From: Maribacter dokdonensis DSW-8
Lineage (GTDB): Bacteria; Bacteroidota; Bacteroidia; Flavobacteriales; Flavobacteriaceae
Reading direction: 5' to 3'
Length of the DNA: 64,000 bases
Assembly: GCF_001447995.1 (NCBI RefSeq)
Contig: NZ_LDPE01000001.1
Coordinates: 1,798,001 to 1,862,000 of the forward strand
Shown here: positions 53,254 through 63,511 of the stretch, in pieces
Position numbering within the stretch: the first letter of the stretch is position 1
Layout: every line of letters starts with the position of its first letter
Position numbers and translations under genes: made by a program
The notes under the pieces: generated by a model
Database searches by the model: none
Told to the model about the DNA's origin: nothing
Seen by the model: the letters and a program-made list of their open reading frames with translations, nothing else

Positions 53254-56200
53254 TTAATTACCAAAATTATAACGAAGTGTAAAACCTGTATTAATCGTAG
53301 TTTGTGGAAAGGCAGTAGATACAGCAAATTTGGAGAATGAATGATCGTAAAAAAACAGGGCGTTCAAGCTTTTACTCAATGCATAATCTGCCGTAAACTT
53401 CAATGACATTAAATTTTGACCCGAAGTAATTTGATTGTTATTGATATCCAAATTTCTAATGATGGTAATATTATCTCTTAAAGTAACATCGGCCTTTAAG
53501 TTTAAATCACCTTTTAACCTTGTTTTATTACCACCAATATTGGTAACGAATTTTACATCTTTAAAGCGATAGCCCAAACCAACCGTATATTCTTTACCAT
53601 TGATCTCTGTCATTAAATTATTATCAAAACTTAATGATAAGGCTCTATCTGTTCTAACTTCCGCTAAGACACTTACCGAGTTGATCATTTCAAAATCTAC
53701 ACGGATCAACGGATTAAATTGATCTGTTAAAACTACGTTGTTCAAAATCAAGTCTGGTAAAATGTCAAGATTTTCAGCATTAACAGCATCTTGACCATCT
53801 TTAACCAATTGCACCTTTTCTAAATTCGTTTGATACGAGTTTATACTATATGATGCACGATATCCATGACTCAAAGAAAAACGTTTGAATTTCTTTTTAA
53901 ACCATTTACTCTTCATTAGTCCGGTATACTTAATGTTCCAATTAGGAATAGGAATATCCCTAAAGGTATCTAAGTTTACACGCTCAGCATCTTGCCCTGT
54001 ATATGCCGCAAAGAACGCTGGTAACAATACCTCTTGTTGCGTTTTACCGTATAATTGAGGAAAACCATCTTCATCTAGATCACCCACAGGTTGAGATCGA
54101 TCAGCGATCAACCTATTGGCTATTGTAATTCTATTATCCTTAAACTGCTGAAAAGTACTTGAATCAAACTCATCGCTCTTACCAAAGGCCGTACCTATCA
54201 TCATAGTAGAAATACTGAAACTACCATAATTATTACCTAACTGAAGGTTGTATTCTTGATCAACAACATTAAAGTTTTCTTGGTAACTATCCGAATATTG
54301 ACGGTCCGCTACTAAATCTATCGTAATATCTTTAGTAGGTTGTGCGGTAGCGGTAATATTCAATTGCTTATTTGTTCTTTGGATGAATTGCTCATTGAAA
54401 TCTTCAAAACCAGTTAACCAACCATTTCTAGCAGCTTCAAAACGGACATCTGACTGACTACCGAACAAGAATCCAATGGTAGGTTTGGTAGTACCAACAA
54501 ACCCAACAGATTGTGTATAACCCGGAAGCACCGTTCCATTGTTCTCACTATAGTTCAGGTTCAATCTTTTAACCATAGTTACAATATCTACTACGGTATT
54601 GAACAAATCACTGGTCTTACCTTTTATTTTTTCTTGATCTTCTGCCAATGCACCGGATTTGTCTCTTCTAATAGGTCCTCTTGCACCTGCCCTTGGCGCT
54701 TCGCGCTTTTTAAGTCCAAGCATATCATAGAACTTCTGCATGGTCAATGATGACGTTATAGTATGCGTATTGGCGTTCTGTACCGTATTAATGTATTCCC
54801 CCGCTACTTCAAACAACGCATCTCCACCTCTTTGCCAATCAAAATTACTGGTATATGAATATTGTGTACTAATGAAATCCAATGCAGGTATTTTAGAAAA
54901 AGGCACATCATAATTCAACTGCATTTGCTGAGAATGCCTGTTAGGTTCACCAACATCAAAGAAGCCGTCCCACATTCCCAACTCATTATTAATTCTATCC
55001 GTTGACTCTAAAGGTTCATCTTCGTTCAAATAATTTCTAACTATATTATTGTTAGAGCCGGTCAAATTTAAACGTAACGATTTGGTCAAATTATAATTGA
55101 CCGCATATTGCCAATTGAACAAATAGTTACGCTGCTGCAATTCTGGCAACTCAAGTCTATCTTCACCATCAGTATATACATCCCTAAAACGCTGTGCATT
55201 AAATTGCCTATTGATATTAGAAGTAACCCCTATATTAGATGGCAACAGGTTTAAATTAAGATCTTTTAACCATTTCCAATATTTGCCTGTAAAAAGGGAA
55301 TCTTTTTTAGCAAAAGGCGCTACCTCTACAGGGTCAAAACTATGATTATATACAAAACCGGTATTTACACTTTGTTCCCTTAACTCTGCAATTTCAAAAT
55401 CTCTATGATCAGTTTCATTATAACTATAGTTAAAGGTAAAGTTTTCAATATCATAAAAATTGGCATCGGCCTCTTCACCTCTATCCTTTCTAACCCCAAT
55501 TAAGTTGATACTGGTACGCTTAGTATAATCTTCAGCTTGTTCCAAAACTTCATCTTTACCCTCTTGGGTATCTTCTGCCGCAATTCTATCCTCTAATTTT
55601 AAATCATCATAGACAGGGTCGAATTCCGGTGTAATCAATTGTTCAGAAACACCATAATTAAAAGGTAACTGTATGCCCCATTTCTTAGGCAGCAATTGAC
55701 CAACGTTAACATTGGTAACCACATCATACGAAACCGCATCTTCACGGGCACGTTCATTTGGCATTTGATCTATAGAGCCAAAACCAGAAGTACTCTTACT
55801 ACCGGTTGCACTAAAATTGGCAAAATCTGCAATATTACCATCTACAGCGGCAATAGCTGCCCACCCTCCATTATTGTCCAAACCTGCTAAACGAAGTTCA
55901 TTGAACCACACCTCACCTCTTGCCGGTAATATATCTTGGTTTTTTACACCCACCATCATAGTACGTATACTACCCAAAGACGGATTACCTTTTATACCTA
56001 TACGTAACCTGCCGGGCGTACGCACATCGAACTCACCAACAGGAATAACTTCCCCGTTTTCAATTTCAAAGAAACGAACATCATTAAGATCACCATCCGC
56101 GATCCATTGTGATTTCACCTTGGTCAAATCACTAAGTGCAATGTTCATTTCATTATTTTCCGGCCATATTTCTTCATCTGAAACAGCTGTAAAAGGAGTG

Positions 56201-59200
56201 AATTCCAAAGGCAATTCTATTTGGTAATAGTTTTGGGTAAAATCTGTACCCATTCTTAAAAAACCAACCAATGGTGTAGATGTATCTGCATAATCACTAT
56301 CTACAATCTTCTCGGCATGAATAAACATTTTCAATTTCTCATATTGACGAATGTCAACATTCAAGTTTTTAAATACTCCGCGTGAATCTTCAGACTCTAG
56401 GTTAGATACCGTCAAGGAGAGAGATTGCTCATTTTGTCTAATAATAGTATTGTTATTATTTAACTGCTCCCTTATAACCCCCGGAGGCAGAACGTATGGT
56501 ATTGGAGTTCTACTACTATTCTCTTCAATATTTACCGTGTTTACATCTAAAGTAGTACCGTCATCAGAAGGGTCACTATCCACATCTGGATCTTGCAGCG
56601 TATTTGTATATGTACGCCAATCTCCCCTAACCAAATCCAAAGTAGCAAAACGTAGAATAGTAGGACTATTGAAACCTGTCATATACATACGCATAAAACT
56701 AATAGACCTAAAATCCGTAATACCACCCACCGCATCGGTAAAGTCACTTAACGGAATCTTATATTGGATCCAACGGTAATTAACCTCGTCTCCATTAGGT
56801 ATTCTAAAATCCCCACTAGCGGTACCTTCTATAATATCGGTTACATACTCGTCATTAATTGTAGTATTCGGCTTTATGGCAATTCTATACTCATAATAAC
56901 TGTTCACCGTATTCATGGTTAAATCCCTATCAACATCTTCTACGTCAGGTAGGGTTGTAGAACCTCTATCTGTATTTGTTACCGAAACAGGTGAGTTACC
57001 TTGTGGATTATTGAAGTCTTGATATCTTTCTAATATACTACCTTCCCTATTTAAATAATATACATAGTTATCCAATGCGGGGTCATCACCAGCATTGTTG
57101 GTATATATATCTACTTCACGTGCATCATCCAAACCATCAAAACCAATATCCTGTAATACCCTGTTATTTTCATCGGCGTCAAAAGCATACACTAAAGATT
57201 GTGTTGCCGGCACCTCACCCCATGAAGTAGGGGAAACAAAATCATTACTGTCAACACCAGGCAAACCGTTTTCATACTGCTTTTTACCATCACGCAAAAT
57301 ATCCTCAGATATATTACCCAAGTTTAGTACCAATTCACCTGCCCCATTTGCAATACCATCTACATAAGGATCCATCACCCAAAACTGAACAAACTCTACA
57401 TTACTCTGTTCAAAATCCGTACTGCTCAAAGAACGCATCATCCCTCCCCATTTTTCTGTAGGAGCTTCGTTTTCAAAATCTGGATTATTGTTATACGGTC
57501 CCTTTACCGATGGATAATATACCATATCCAAAGTGGACTGCACCTGGGTCTGCCCCTGTGCCACATCGGTCTCTGGAAAAACTTCATCTATATACACCCT
57601 ACGTGTAGCATTAGTAGAGATATCATCATCACTAACAGTTGATGGTCTTTGCGTAGTATAGAAAATTGGATCAATAGTATACCAAGACAGTTTTGCCCTA
57701 TTATAACCATTTAATAAATTATTTGGATCATCTGGAGAACTACCAAAAGATTGATCATCATTACCAAACTCCAAAGGCATACTTGCTAAAGACCAACCAA
57801 GCGAAGCTCTAATATCTATTAAGGCCTGCGCACCTTCAAAATCATCTAAATAAGTAGTGGTCTCGCCTTCAAAATCTGCGTTTTTAGGTGAACTTGGTAT
57901 CAAAGCAGCCATTTCTGCCCTTACGGAAATGTTAGAAGGCACATCTGTATCTATATTAGGCAGCTTATTTACCATACGGGTTAAAAAAGGAACCTCAGTA
58001 GAAAAGTTAGTGTTCAACCCAAAAATGGTATTGTTCACAGATTCCACTCCGTATGTAGATTTCTGGGTTAAGGGTCTTTCGTTTAAGTTTAACAATGTAC
58101 CCCCTAAAACAAATTTTTCATTGAATTGATGCTCTACATTAACACCTGTAAAACGACGTGTTTGTTGTCCAAATACCGCGTTGTTTTCTACTGAAATATT
58201 AATAGGTACATTGGAAGCCTCTAAACTTGGATCTAAAATTTGAACCGTACCCGATTGATAGTTTACCGTATAATCTATACCTTCTTGTAATGTTCTACCA
58301 TTGGCGGTTACCGTTACGGATCCCTGCGGAACATTAAATGCTCCAATAGAAATACCATTACTACCTTCTGATTTATACGTCCCTTTTAATAAAAATTTAT
58401 TTTTTTCAGGGTCTTGCAGTGCGGCCGTTTTGGTCAAGGCATACATATCTCTAAATACATACTGCTCTTGGTTGGCATTATAACCAGAGGTTACATCGTA
58501 CTGACCACTATTACCATTTTCCAATTGCTCATATAAGAACTCCCCAAAAGGTTCAACTTTGGTAAATATTATTCTACCGTTCTGTATATCGATAGTCTGA
58601 CCACTGATAAAATCAAAAAAACCATCTCCACCGGGCTGGATATCATTGTAGACATTTAATCTATCTAAATTGAATACATTTAACAGAATACGTTCTTCTA
58701 AACCTTCTGGCCAACCAGAACCAGGACCTTCTTCAATAGGCGTAATATAGTTTCTTGCGGTAGGATCAGAATATAAGATATTCATCTTAAAATCTTCTTG
58801 GCTTAAACTGTAGGCTCCTGTCGCGTAAATATTCTTCATCATAAGATCCCAAATTGGATCAGTGATATTGGTAATATTACTTTTAAGAAGCTTAAGAATC
58901 AAAGTATTGTTTTCAATTACCGTACTTACATCTTGTGTAACCGTAGTAGCTTCTATACCTCCATTTGCAAATTCACCTACTTGGTATACTTGACCTTGAA
59001 AAGTATACTGGTAAGCAACACCTAAAACCTCATCATTACTTAGGCGTTGGTTTAAAGAAATGTACCCCAGTTGAGAGTTGAAATCAAAATCCCTGCCTTG
59101 TTCCAACTTTCGGGCATTTTCTAGATATGCATAATCAAACCCTTGATTAGGACTGTAACCGCCTGCAAAACTACCGGCATTAAAACCACTTTCTACCGTT

Positions 59201-60438
59201 GCAATTTCTCTTATATTATCGTTCAGTGCGCCATTACCGGTCAAAATTAAAGCAGGATTATAATCATTGGCGTTGTTTCTAGGTCTTACATCTGCCGGAC
59301 CGTTGAAAAATCCACTTGCACTACCGTTGTTTTGACCAACTCTGGTCTTGGTAATATCTGCCTCACCTAAATCCTGTATGGCCACCACGTTACGTACATT
59401 CAAGGTTTGTTGGGTTCTATTCGTAATCCAAACCTCTATACGGGTAATCTGCACTTGACTCTGTATATAAGGGTAAGAAGAAAGTGCATTATCATAGTTA
59501 TCCCTAAAATATTGCGCTAAGAAAAAGTGTCTGTTTTCATCATAGTCCAACGCAGATAAAGAAAACTCATTTACTGTACCACCACCTTGGGCAACTACCG
59601 TATTATTTTGCGAACGTTGTTCTGAAAAAACAGCCGTTACAGAGGTTTTACCGAACTGCAATTTGGTCTTTACACCAAATAAACTTTGCGCTCCTGAAAT
59701 CAGTGAGCTATTAAGTGGCATATTAACGTTACCTACTTCTATGGATTGAATGATATCATCTTCCGTTGGGGTATAATCCAATTTTACGATATTCTGAAAA
59801 TCAAAAGTTGCCTCCGTATCATAGTTGGCCGTCACTTGTAAACGCTCTCCAATTTTCCCTAGCATACTAAGACTAATACGCTGATCAAAATCGAACGAAA
59901 GGTTAGTTCTATTTCTAGGTGATAAAGATGGATTATCATTCTTTTGCCATATAACCCCCAAATCCATTGCAACGGATCCTTGTGGAATTATCTCAATAGT
60001 ATTACCGCCAAAAATGGTAGAAAAGAAATCATTATTTACATAAAAATTAGGAAGAAGATTTTTTCGGGCTTCCTCACTACCTTCTTTTTTACCGGCATAA
60101 GCGTCTGATTTTTCTTTGAAGTAAGACTTAATACCTTCTTCTTCGATCAGCTTAAAATACTGTTCCGGTGTAAGAATAATCGGATAACCAATATTAAATT
60201 CGCCAACACTTTCATTGTAGATATAGCGATCTAAATTAGGGTCGTAAATATATCTAGATACGATACTATCTGGATTCTCAATTAGGATTCTACCCAAATC
60301 AAAACCAGTTTTCACAGAATCAATCTCCTGCTCTCCAGTCTCTTGAGCCACAACCGAAGTTATAGAACCCAAAAACATAAAGAATACAAAGATGTGCTTA
60401 AAAGAAATTTTAAGAAATTTAGTTACCCCGTTTTTCAA
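53254..60438 (-). CDS. sprA: T9SS outer-membrane translocon SprA (Sov homologue)
   Basis: A 2394-residue protein, the usual giant size for SprA. The signal peptide (about 1-31) ends SVVAQ. SprA forms the very large (36-strand) outer-membrane barrel through which T9SS substrates, including gliding adhesins, leave the cell. The sequence shows long alternating amphipathic strands throughout and a typical Bacteroidota barrel end (FTLRYNFGN). Landmarks are the early motif YPIILTPEQYFKLIEEE, QGSVAMDLGVIWQKNDNPSL and repeated DYESG-type turn segments. It begins 5 bases after ruvA, so it is cotranscribed; gcvH follows with its own promoter. Confidence 0.96.
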   Translation of the reverse strand: MKNGVTKFLKISFKHIFVFFMFLGSITSVVAQETGEQEIDSVKTGFDLGRILIENPDSIVSRYIYDPNLDRYIYNESVGEFNIGYPIILTPEQYFKLIEEEGIKSYFKEKSDAYAGKKEGSEEARKNLLPNFYVNNDFFSTIFGGNTIEIIPQGSVAMDLGVIWQKNDNPSLSPRNRTNLSFDFDQRISLSMLGKIGERLQVTANYDTEATFDFQNIVKLDYTPTEDDIIQSIEVGNVNMPLNSSLISGAQSLFGVKTKLQFGKTSVTAVFSEQRSQNNTVVAQGGGTVNEFSLSALDYDENRHFFLAQYFRDNYDNALSSYPYIQSQVQITRIEVWITNRTQQTLNVRNVVAIQDLGEADITKTRVGQNNGSASGFFNGPADVRPRNNANDYNPALILTGNGALNDNIREIATVESGFNAGSFAGGYSPNQGFDYAYLENARKLEQGRDFDFNSQLGYISLNQRLSNDEVLGVAYQYTFQGQVYQVGEFANGGIEATTVTQDVSTVIENNTLILKLLKSNITNITDPIWDLMMKNIYATGAYSLSQEDFKMNILYSDPTARNYITPIEEGPGSGWPEGLEERILLNVFNLDRLNVYNDIQPGGDGFFDFISGQTIDIQNGRIIFTKVEPFGEFLYEQLENGNSGQYDVTSGYNANQEQYVFRDMYALTKTAALQDPEKNKFLLKGTYKSEGSNGISIGAFNVPQGSVTVTANGRTLQEGIDYTVNYQSGTVQILDPSLEASNVPINISVENNAVFGQQTRRFTGVNVEHQFNEKFVLGGTLLNLNERPLTQKSTYGVESVNNTIFGLNTNFSTEVPFLTRMVNKLPNIDTDVPSNISVRAEMAALIPSSPKNADFEGETTTYLDDFEGAQALIDIRASLGWSLASMPLEFGNDDQSFGSSPDDPNNLLNGYNRAKLSWYTIDPIFYTTQRPSTVSDDDISTNATRRVYIDEVFPETDVAQGQTQVQSTLDMVYYPSVKGPYNNNPDFENEAPTEKWGGMMRSLSSTDFEQSNVEFVQFWVMDPYVDGIANGAGELVLNLGNISEDILRDGKKQYENGLPGVDSNDFVSPTSWGEVPATQSLVYAFDADENNRVLQDIGFDGLDDAREVDIYTNNAGDDPALDNYVYYLNREGSILERYQDFNNPQGNSPVSVTNTDRGSTTLPDVEDVDRDLTMNTVNSYYEYRIAIKPNTTINDEYVTDIIEGTASGDFRIPNGDEVNYRWIQYKIPLSDFTDAVGGITDFRSISFMRMYMTGFNSPTILRFATLDLVRGDWRTYTNTLQDPDVDSDPSDDGTTLDVNTVNIEENSSRTPIPYVLPPGVIREQLNNNNTIIRQNEQSLSLTVSNLESEDSRGVFKNLNVDIRQYEKLKMFIHAEKIVDSDYADTSTPLVGFLRMGTDFTQNYYQIELPLEFTPFTAVSDEEIWPENNEMNIALSDLTKVKSQWIADGDLNDVRFFEIENGEVIPVGEFDVRTPGRLRIGIKGNPSLGSIRTMMVGVKNQDILPARGEVWFNELRLAGLDNNGGWAAIAAVDGNIADFANFSATGSKSTSGFGSIDQMPNERAREDAVSYDVVTNVNVGQLLPKKWGIQLPFNYGVSEQLITPEFDPVYDDLKLEDRIAAEDTQEGKDEVLEQAEDYTKRTSINLIGVRKDRGEEADANFYDIENFTFNYSYNETDHRDFEIAELREQSVNTGFVYNHSFDPVEVAPFAKKDSLFTGKYWKWLKDLNLNLLPSNIGVTSNINRQFNAQRFRDVYTDGEDRLELPELQQRNYLFNWQYAVNYNLTKSLRLNLTGSNNNIVRNYLNEDEPLESTDRINNELGMWDGFFDVGEPNRHSQQMQLNYDVPFSKIPALDFISTQYSYTSNFDWQRGGDALFEVAGEYINTVQNANTHTITSSLTMQKFYDMLGLKKREAPRAGARGPIRRDKSGALAEDQEKIKGKTSDLFNTVVDIVTMVKRLNLNYSENNGTVLPGYTQSVGFVGTTKPTIGFLFGSQSDVRFEAARNGWLTGFEDFNEQFIQRTNKQLNITATAQPTKDITIDLVADRQYSDSYQENFNVVDQEYNLQLGNNYGSFSISTMMIGTAFGKSDEFDSSTFQQFKDNRITIANRLIADRSQPVGDLDEDGFPQLYGKTQQEVLLPAFFAAYTGQDAERVNLDTFRDIPIPNWNIKYTGLMKSKWFKKKFKRFSLSHGYRASYSINSYQTNLEKVQLVKDGQDAVNAENLDILPDLILNNVVLTDQFNPLIRVDFEMINSVSVLAEVRTDRALSLSFDNNLMTEINGKEYTVGLGYRFKDVKFVTNIGGNKTRLKGDLNLKADVTLRDNITIIRNLDINNNQITSGQNLMSLKFTADYALSKSLNALFFYDHSFSKFAVSTAFPQTTINTGFTLRYNFGN

Positions 60439-60443
60439 ACTTA

Positions 60444-61025
60444 TTACAAATTTTTGAGCGCGAGTTTAATTATATTCTCGACACTTAGCGAAGCATCTTG
60501 ACCTAGCACTTTATCGACAACCCTCTCTGATTGTTTACGTGCGAAGCCTAGAACTTCTAAAGCAGATAACGCTTCATCTTTATTTGTATTGTTTGTACTT
60601 AACGAAAGTTCGTCTATATCGTAAACTTTTAAGACCTTATCCCTAAGGTCTAAAATTACACGCTGGGCAGTTTTGGCACCAATACCTTTTACAGCTTGTA
60701 TTGAAGCAACATCACCATTGGCAATAGCATCCCTTACTTGAGAAGGTGACATTGAAGAAAGCATAGTTCTTGCTATACTTGAGCCAATACCAGAAACAGA
60801 TAACAACAATCTAAAAATCTCACGCTCTGATTTTTCAACAAAACCGAAGAGTGTGTGAGAATCTTCTTTCACTTGTAGGTGCGTAAATACAGAAATGTTT
60901 TCCTGTTCCGGCAACTTTGAAAAAGTATTCAAAGAAATATTTACAAAATAGCCAACCCCACCACATTCAATAATAACATGAGTTGGGTTTTTCTCTACTA
61001 ATTTTCCTTTTAAGTGGTGTATCAT
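60444..61025 (-). CDS. ruvA: Holliday junction DNA helicase subunit RuvA
   Basis: A 193-residue protein that binds the four-way junction and loads RuvB. Domain I begins MIHHLKGKLVEKNPTHVIIECGGVGYFV. The tandem HhH domain II shows FRLLLSVSGIGSSIARTML and IQAVKGIGAKTAQRVILDLRDK. The C-terminal RuvB-interacting domain (EALSALEVLGFARKQSERVV) is complete. No ruvB or ruvC is adjacent. The stop lies 5 bases before sprA. Confidence 0.97.
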   Translation of the reverse strand: MIHHLKGKLVEKNPTHVIIECGGVGYFVNISLNTFSKLPEQENISVFTHLQVKEDSHTLFGFVEKSEREIFRLLLSVSGIGSSIARTMLSSMSPSQVRDAIANGDVASIQAVKGIGAKTAQRVILDLRDKVLKVYDIDELSLSTNNTNKDEALSALEVLGFARKQSERVVDKVLGQDASLSVENIIKLALKNL

Positions 61026-61098
61026 GTTCCTTTAAATTAAAAAGGGAAAAAAGTATGCCTACCTATTTCCCCATTTATGTTATTCTATTATCAAACTT

Positions 61099-63393
61099 TT
61101 ATTTAGATCCTTTTGCTTTTTTTCTTTTTTCTCGTTCTTGAGCATCTATTACGGCCACAGCTGCCATGTTTACAATTTCATCTACACTAGCACCTAGTTG
61201 CATAATATGAACTGCCTTTCTTAAACCTACCATTATAGGACCAATTGAATCCGCTCCATTTAACTCTTTCAACAATTTGTAAGTAATGTTCGATGATTCC
61301 AAATTAGGAAAGATCAAAGTGTTCACCTTTCTACCGGCAAGCTTAGAAAACGGGAATTTACTTTCATGTAATTCTTTGTTCAAGGCGAAATCTGTTTGAA
61401 TTTCCCCATCGACTACCAAATTTGGTGCAGTTTCATGAAGAATACGTACAGCTTCTCTCACCTTTGTTGCGTTAGGATGTGTTGAAGAACCAAAATTGGC
61501 ATAGCTTAACATTGCCAATACAGGATCAAAACCAAACGTTGACGCTACATTAGCCGTCATTTTTGCAATATCTGCCAATTCTTCGGCATTTGGTTCTATA
61601 TTAATAGAGGTATCCGCCAAAAATAACGGCCCTCTTTCGGTAATCATAATATTTACCGTAGCTACTTTCTTTACACCGGAAGCTCTACCGATAACCTCTA
61701 GAATAGGTTTTACTACCGTAGGATAAGCTCTAGAATACCCAGAGACCATACCATCAGCATCACCCTCAAGTACCATCATTGCACCAAAATAGTTACGCTC
61801 GCGCATTTTTATCTTTGCACTGTAAAATGTAACCCCGCTTCTTTTTCTACTTTCCCAATACTTGGTAGCATAACGTACATGACGTTCATCAAACTCATCG
61901 GACATTGGATCGATTATAGCTATATCGGCATCAAATTCCAACTCCTTTTTAAGTTCCAGAATAATGTCTTTTCTTCCTAAAAGAATAGGTTCGGCAATGC
62001 CCTCCTCATGAACAATTTGTGCCGCTTTCAACACATCTAAATGATCCGCTTCGGCAAAAACTATTTTCTTCGCATTACTACGTGCCCTACCATGTAACAG
62101 CCTAACCACTTTATTATCATTACCGGATCTAAGCATTAATTCCTCTTTATACTTATCCCAATCTGAAATAGGCGCTTTTGCCACACCACTATCCATTGCC
62201 GCCTTTGCCACAGCAGGTGGTACCTCATGTATAAGTCGCTGATCAAAAGGTTTTGGTATTATATATTCCCTACCAAATGTTAATCTAGTTTCACCGTATG
62301 CAATATTTACCTGTTCCGGCACTGGTTGCTTTGTTAATTCGGCCAAAGCTTTTACCGCAGCCATTTTCATAGCTTCATTAATGGCTGTAGCCCTTACATC
62401 TAAAGCTCCACGGAATATAAATGGAAAACCAAGAACATTATTCACTTGGTTAGGATGATCAGATCTTCCCGTTGCCATGATGATATCTTTACGGGTATCT
62501 ATAGCCAAATCATATGCTATCTCCGGATCAGGATTCGCCATGGCAAAAACAATAGGATTTGGCGCCATAGACTTCAACATTTCAGGAGATACAATATTAG
62601 CTATGGAAAGTCCGATAAAAACATCGGCATCTACCATTGCCTCATCCAGGGTATCTATTTTTCTATCTGTTGCAAATTCTTTCTTCGCTGCCGACAGATT
62701 CTCAGCATCTTTTCTAATAACGCCCTTACTATCTAGCATTACAATATTCTCTGCCTTTGCTCCAAAAGCCTTATAAAGCTTTGTACAAGATACTGCCGCT
62801 GCGCCGGCACCGCTAATAACTATACGTACCTCTTCTATTTTCTTCTCAGCAATTTCAAGAGCATTCAACAACGCTGCCGCAGAAATAATAGCAGTACCGT
62901 GTTGATCATCGTGCATTACAGGAATGTCAAGCTCCTCTTTTAACCTACGTTCTATCTCAAAAGCTTCGGGAGCTTTAATATCTTCAAGATTAATACCGCC
63001 AAAAGTTGGGGCAATCATCTTTACCGTTTCAATAAATTTATCAACATCTTCAGTATCCACCTCAATATCGATACCATCTATATCTGCAAAAATCTTGAAC
63101 AAAAGACCTTTACCTTCCATAACCGGTTTTGAAGCCTCAGGACCAATATTACCTAATCCCAATACCGCAGTACCATTAGAAATAATAGCTACCAAATTCC
63201 CCTTAGAAGTATATTTATAGGCATTATCCTTATTCTTTGCTATTTCTAAACAAGGCTCTGCCACACCTGGCGAGTAAGCCAAAGCAAGATCTCTTTGGGT
63301 ACTATATGGTTTTGTAGGAACTATTTTAATCTTACCTGGTTGAGGTTTAGCATGGTACACCAATGCTTCCCTTCTTTGCTTCTCCTTGCTCAT
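61099..63393 (-). CDS. maeB: NADP-dependent malic enzyme with phosphotransacetylase-like domain
   Basis: A 764-residue hybrid. Residues 1 to about 430 are a malic enzyme that decarboxylates malate to pyruvate: YSPGVAEPCLEIAKN, the DDQHGTA metal/substrate segment, GAGAAAVSC nucleotide loop and ATGRSDHPNQVNN. Residues about 430-764 resemble phosphate acetyltransferase (LVVDGEIQTDFALN, VNTLIFPNLESSNI) and usually act in regulation rather than catalysis. A minus-strand TAAATTTG at 63413-63420 matches the -7 box, but the -33 region is poor. Confidence 0.95.
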   Translation of the reverse strand: MSKEKQRREALVYHAKPQPGKIKIVPTKPYSTQRDLALAYSPGVAEPCLEIAKNKDNAYKYTSKGNLVAIISNGTAVLGLGNIGPEASKPVMEGKGLLFKIFADIDGIDIEVDTEDVDKFIETVKMIAPTFGGINLEDIKAPEAFEIERRLKEELDIPVMHDDQHGTAIISAAALLNALEIAEKKIEEVRIVISGAGAAAVSCTKLYKAFGAKAENIVMLDSKGVIRKDAENLSAAKKEFATDRKIDTLDEAMVDADVFIGLSIANIVSPEMLKSMAPNPIVFAMANPDPEIAYDLAIDTRKDIIMATGRSDHPNQVNNVLGFPFIFRGALDVRATAINEAMKMAAVKALAELTKQPVPEQVNIAYGETRLTFGREYIIPKPFDQRLIHEVPPAVAKAAMDSGVAKAPISDWDKYKEELMLRSGNDNKVVRLLHGRARSNAKKIVFAEADHLDVLKAAQIVHEEGIAEPILLGRKDIILELKKELEFDADIAIIDPMSDEFDERHVRYATKYWESRKRSGVTFYSAKIKMRERNYFGAMMVLEGDADGMVSGYSRAYPTVVKPILEVIGRASGVKKVATVNIMITERGPLFLADTSINIEPNAEELADIAKMTANVASTFGFDPVLAMLSYANFGSSTHPNATKVREAVRILHETAPNLVVDGEIQTDFALNKELHESKFPFSKLAGRKVNTLIFPNLESSNITYKLLKELNGADSIGPIMVGLRKAVHIMQLGASVDEIVNMAAVAVIDAQEREKRKKAKGSK

Positions 63394-63511
63394 ACGTTCT
63401 AATTTAAAAGATCAAATTTAAAGGTATTCTTCAAAAAAGAGTGAATAGTAACGGTATTTATGCAAACAAATTAAATAGTTTTCCTTAGGAAAGAAAAAAG
63501 CGGACAATTTT

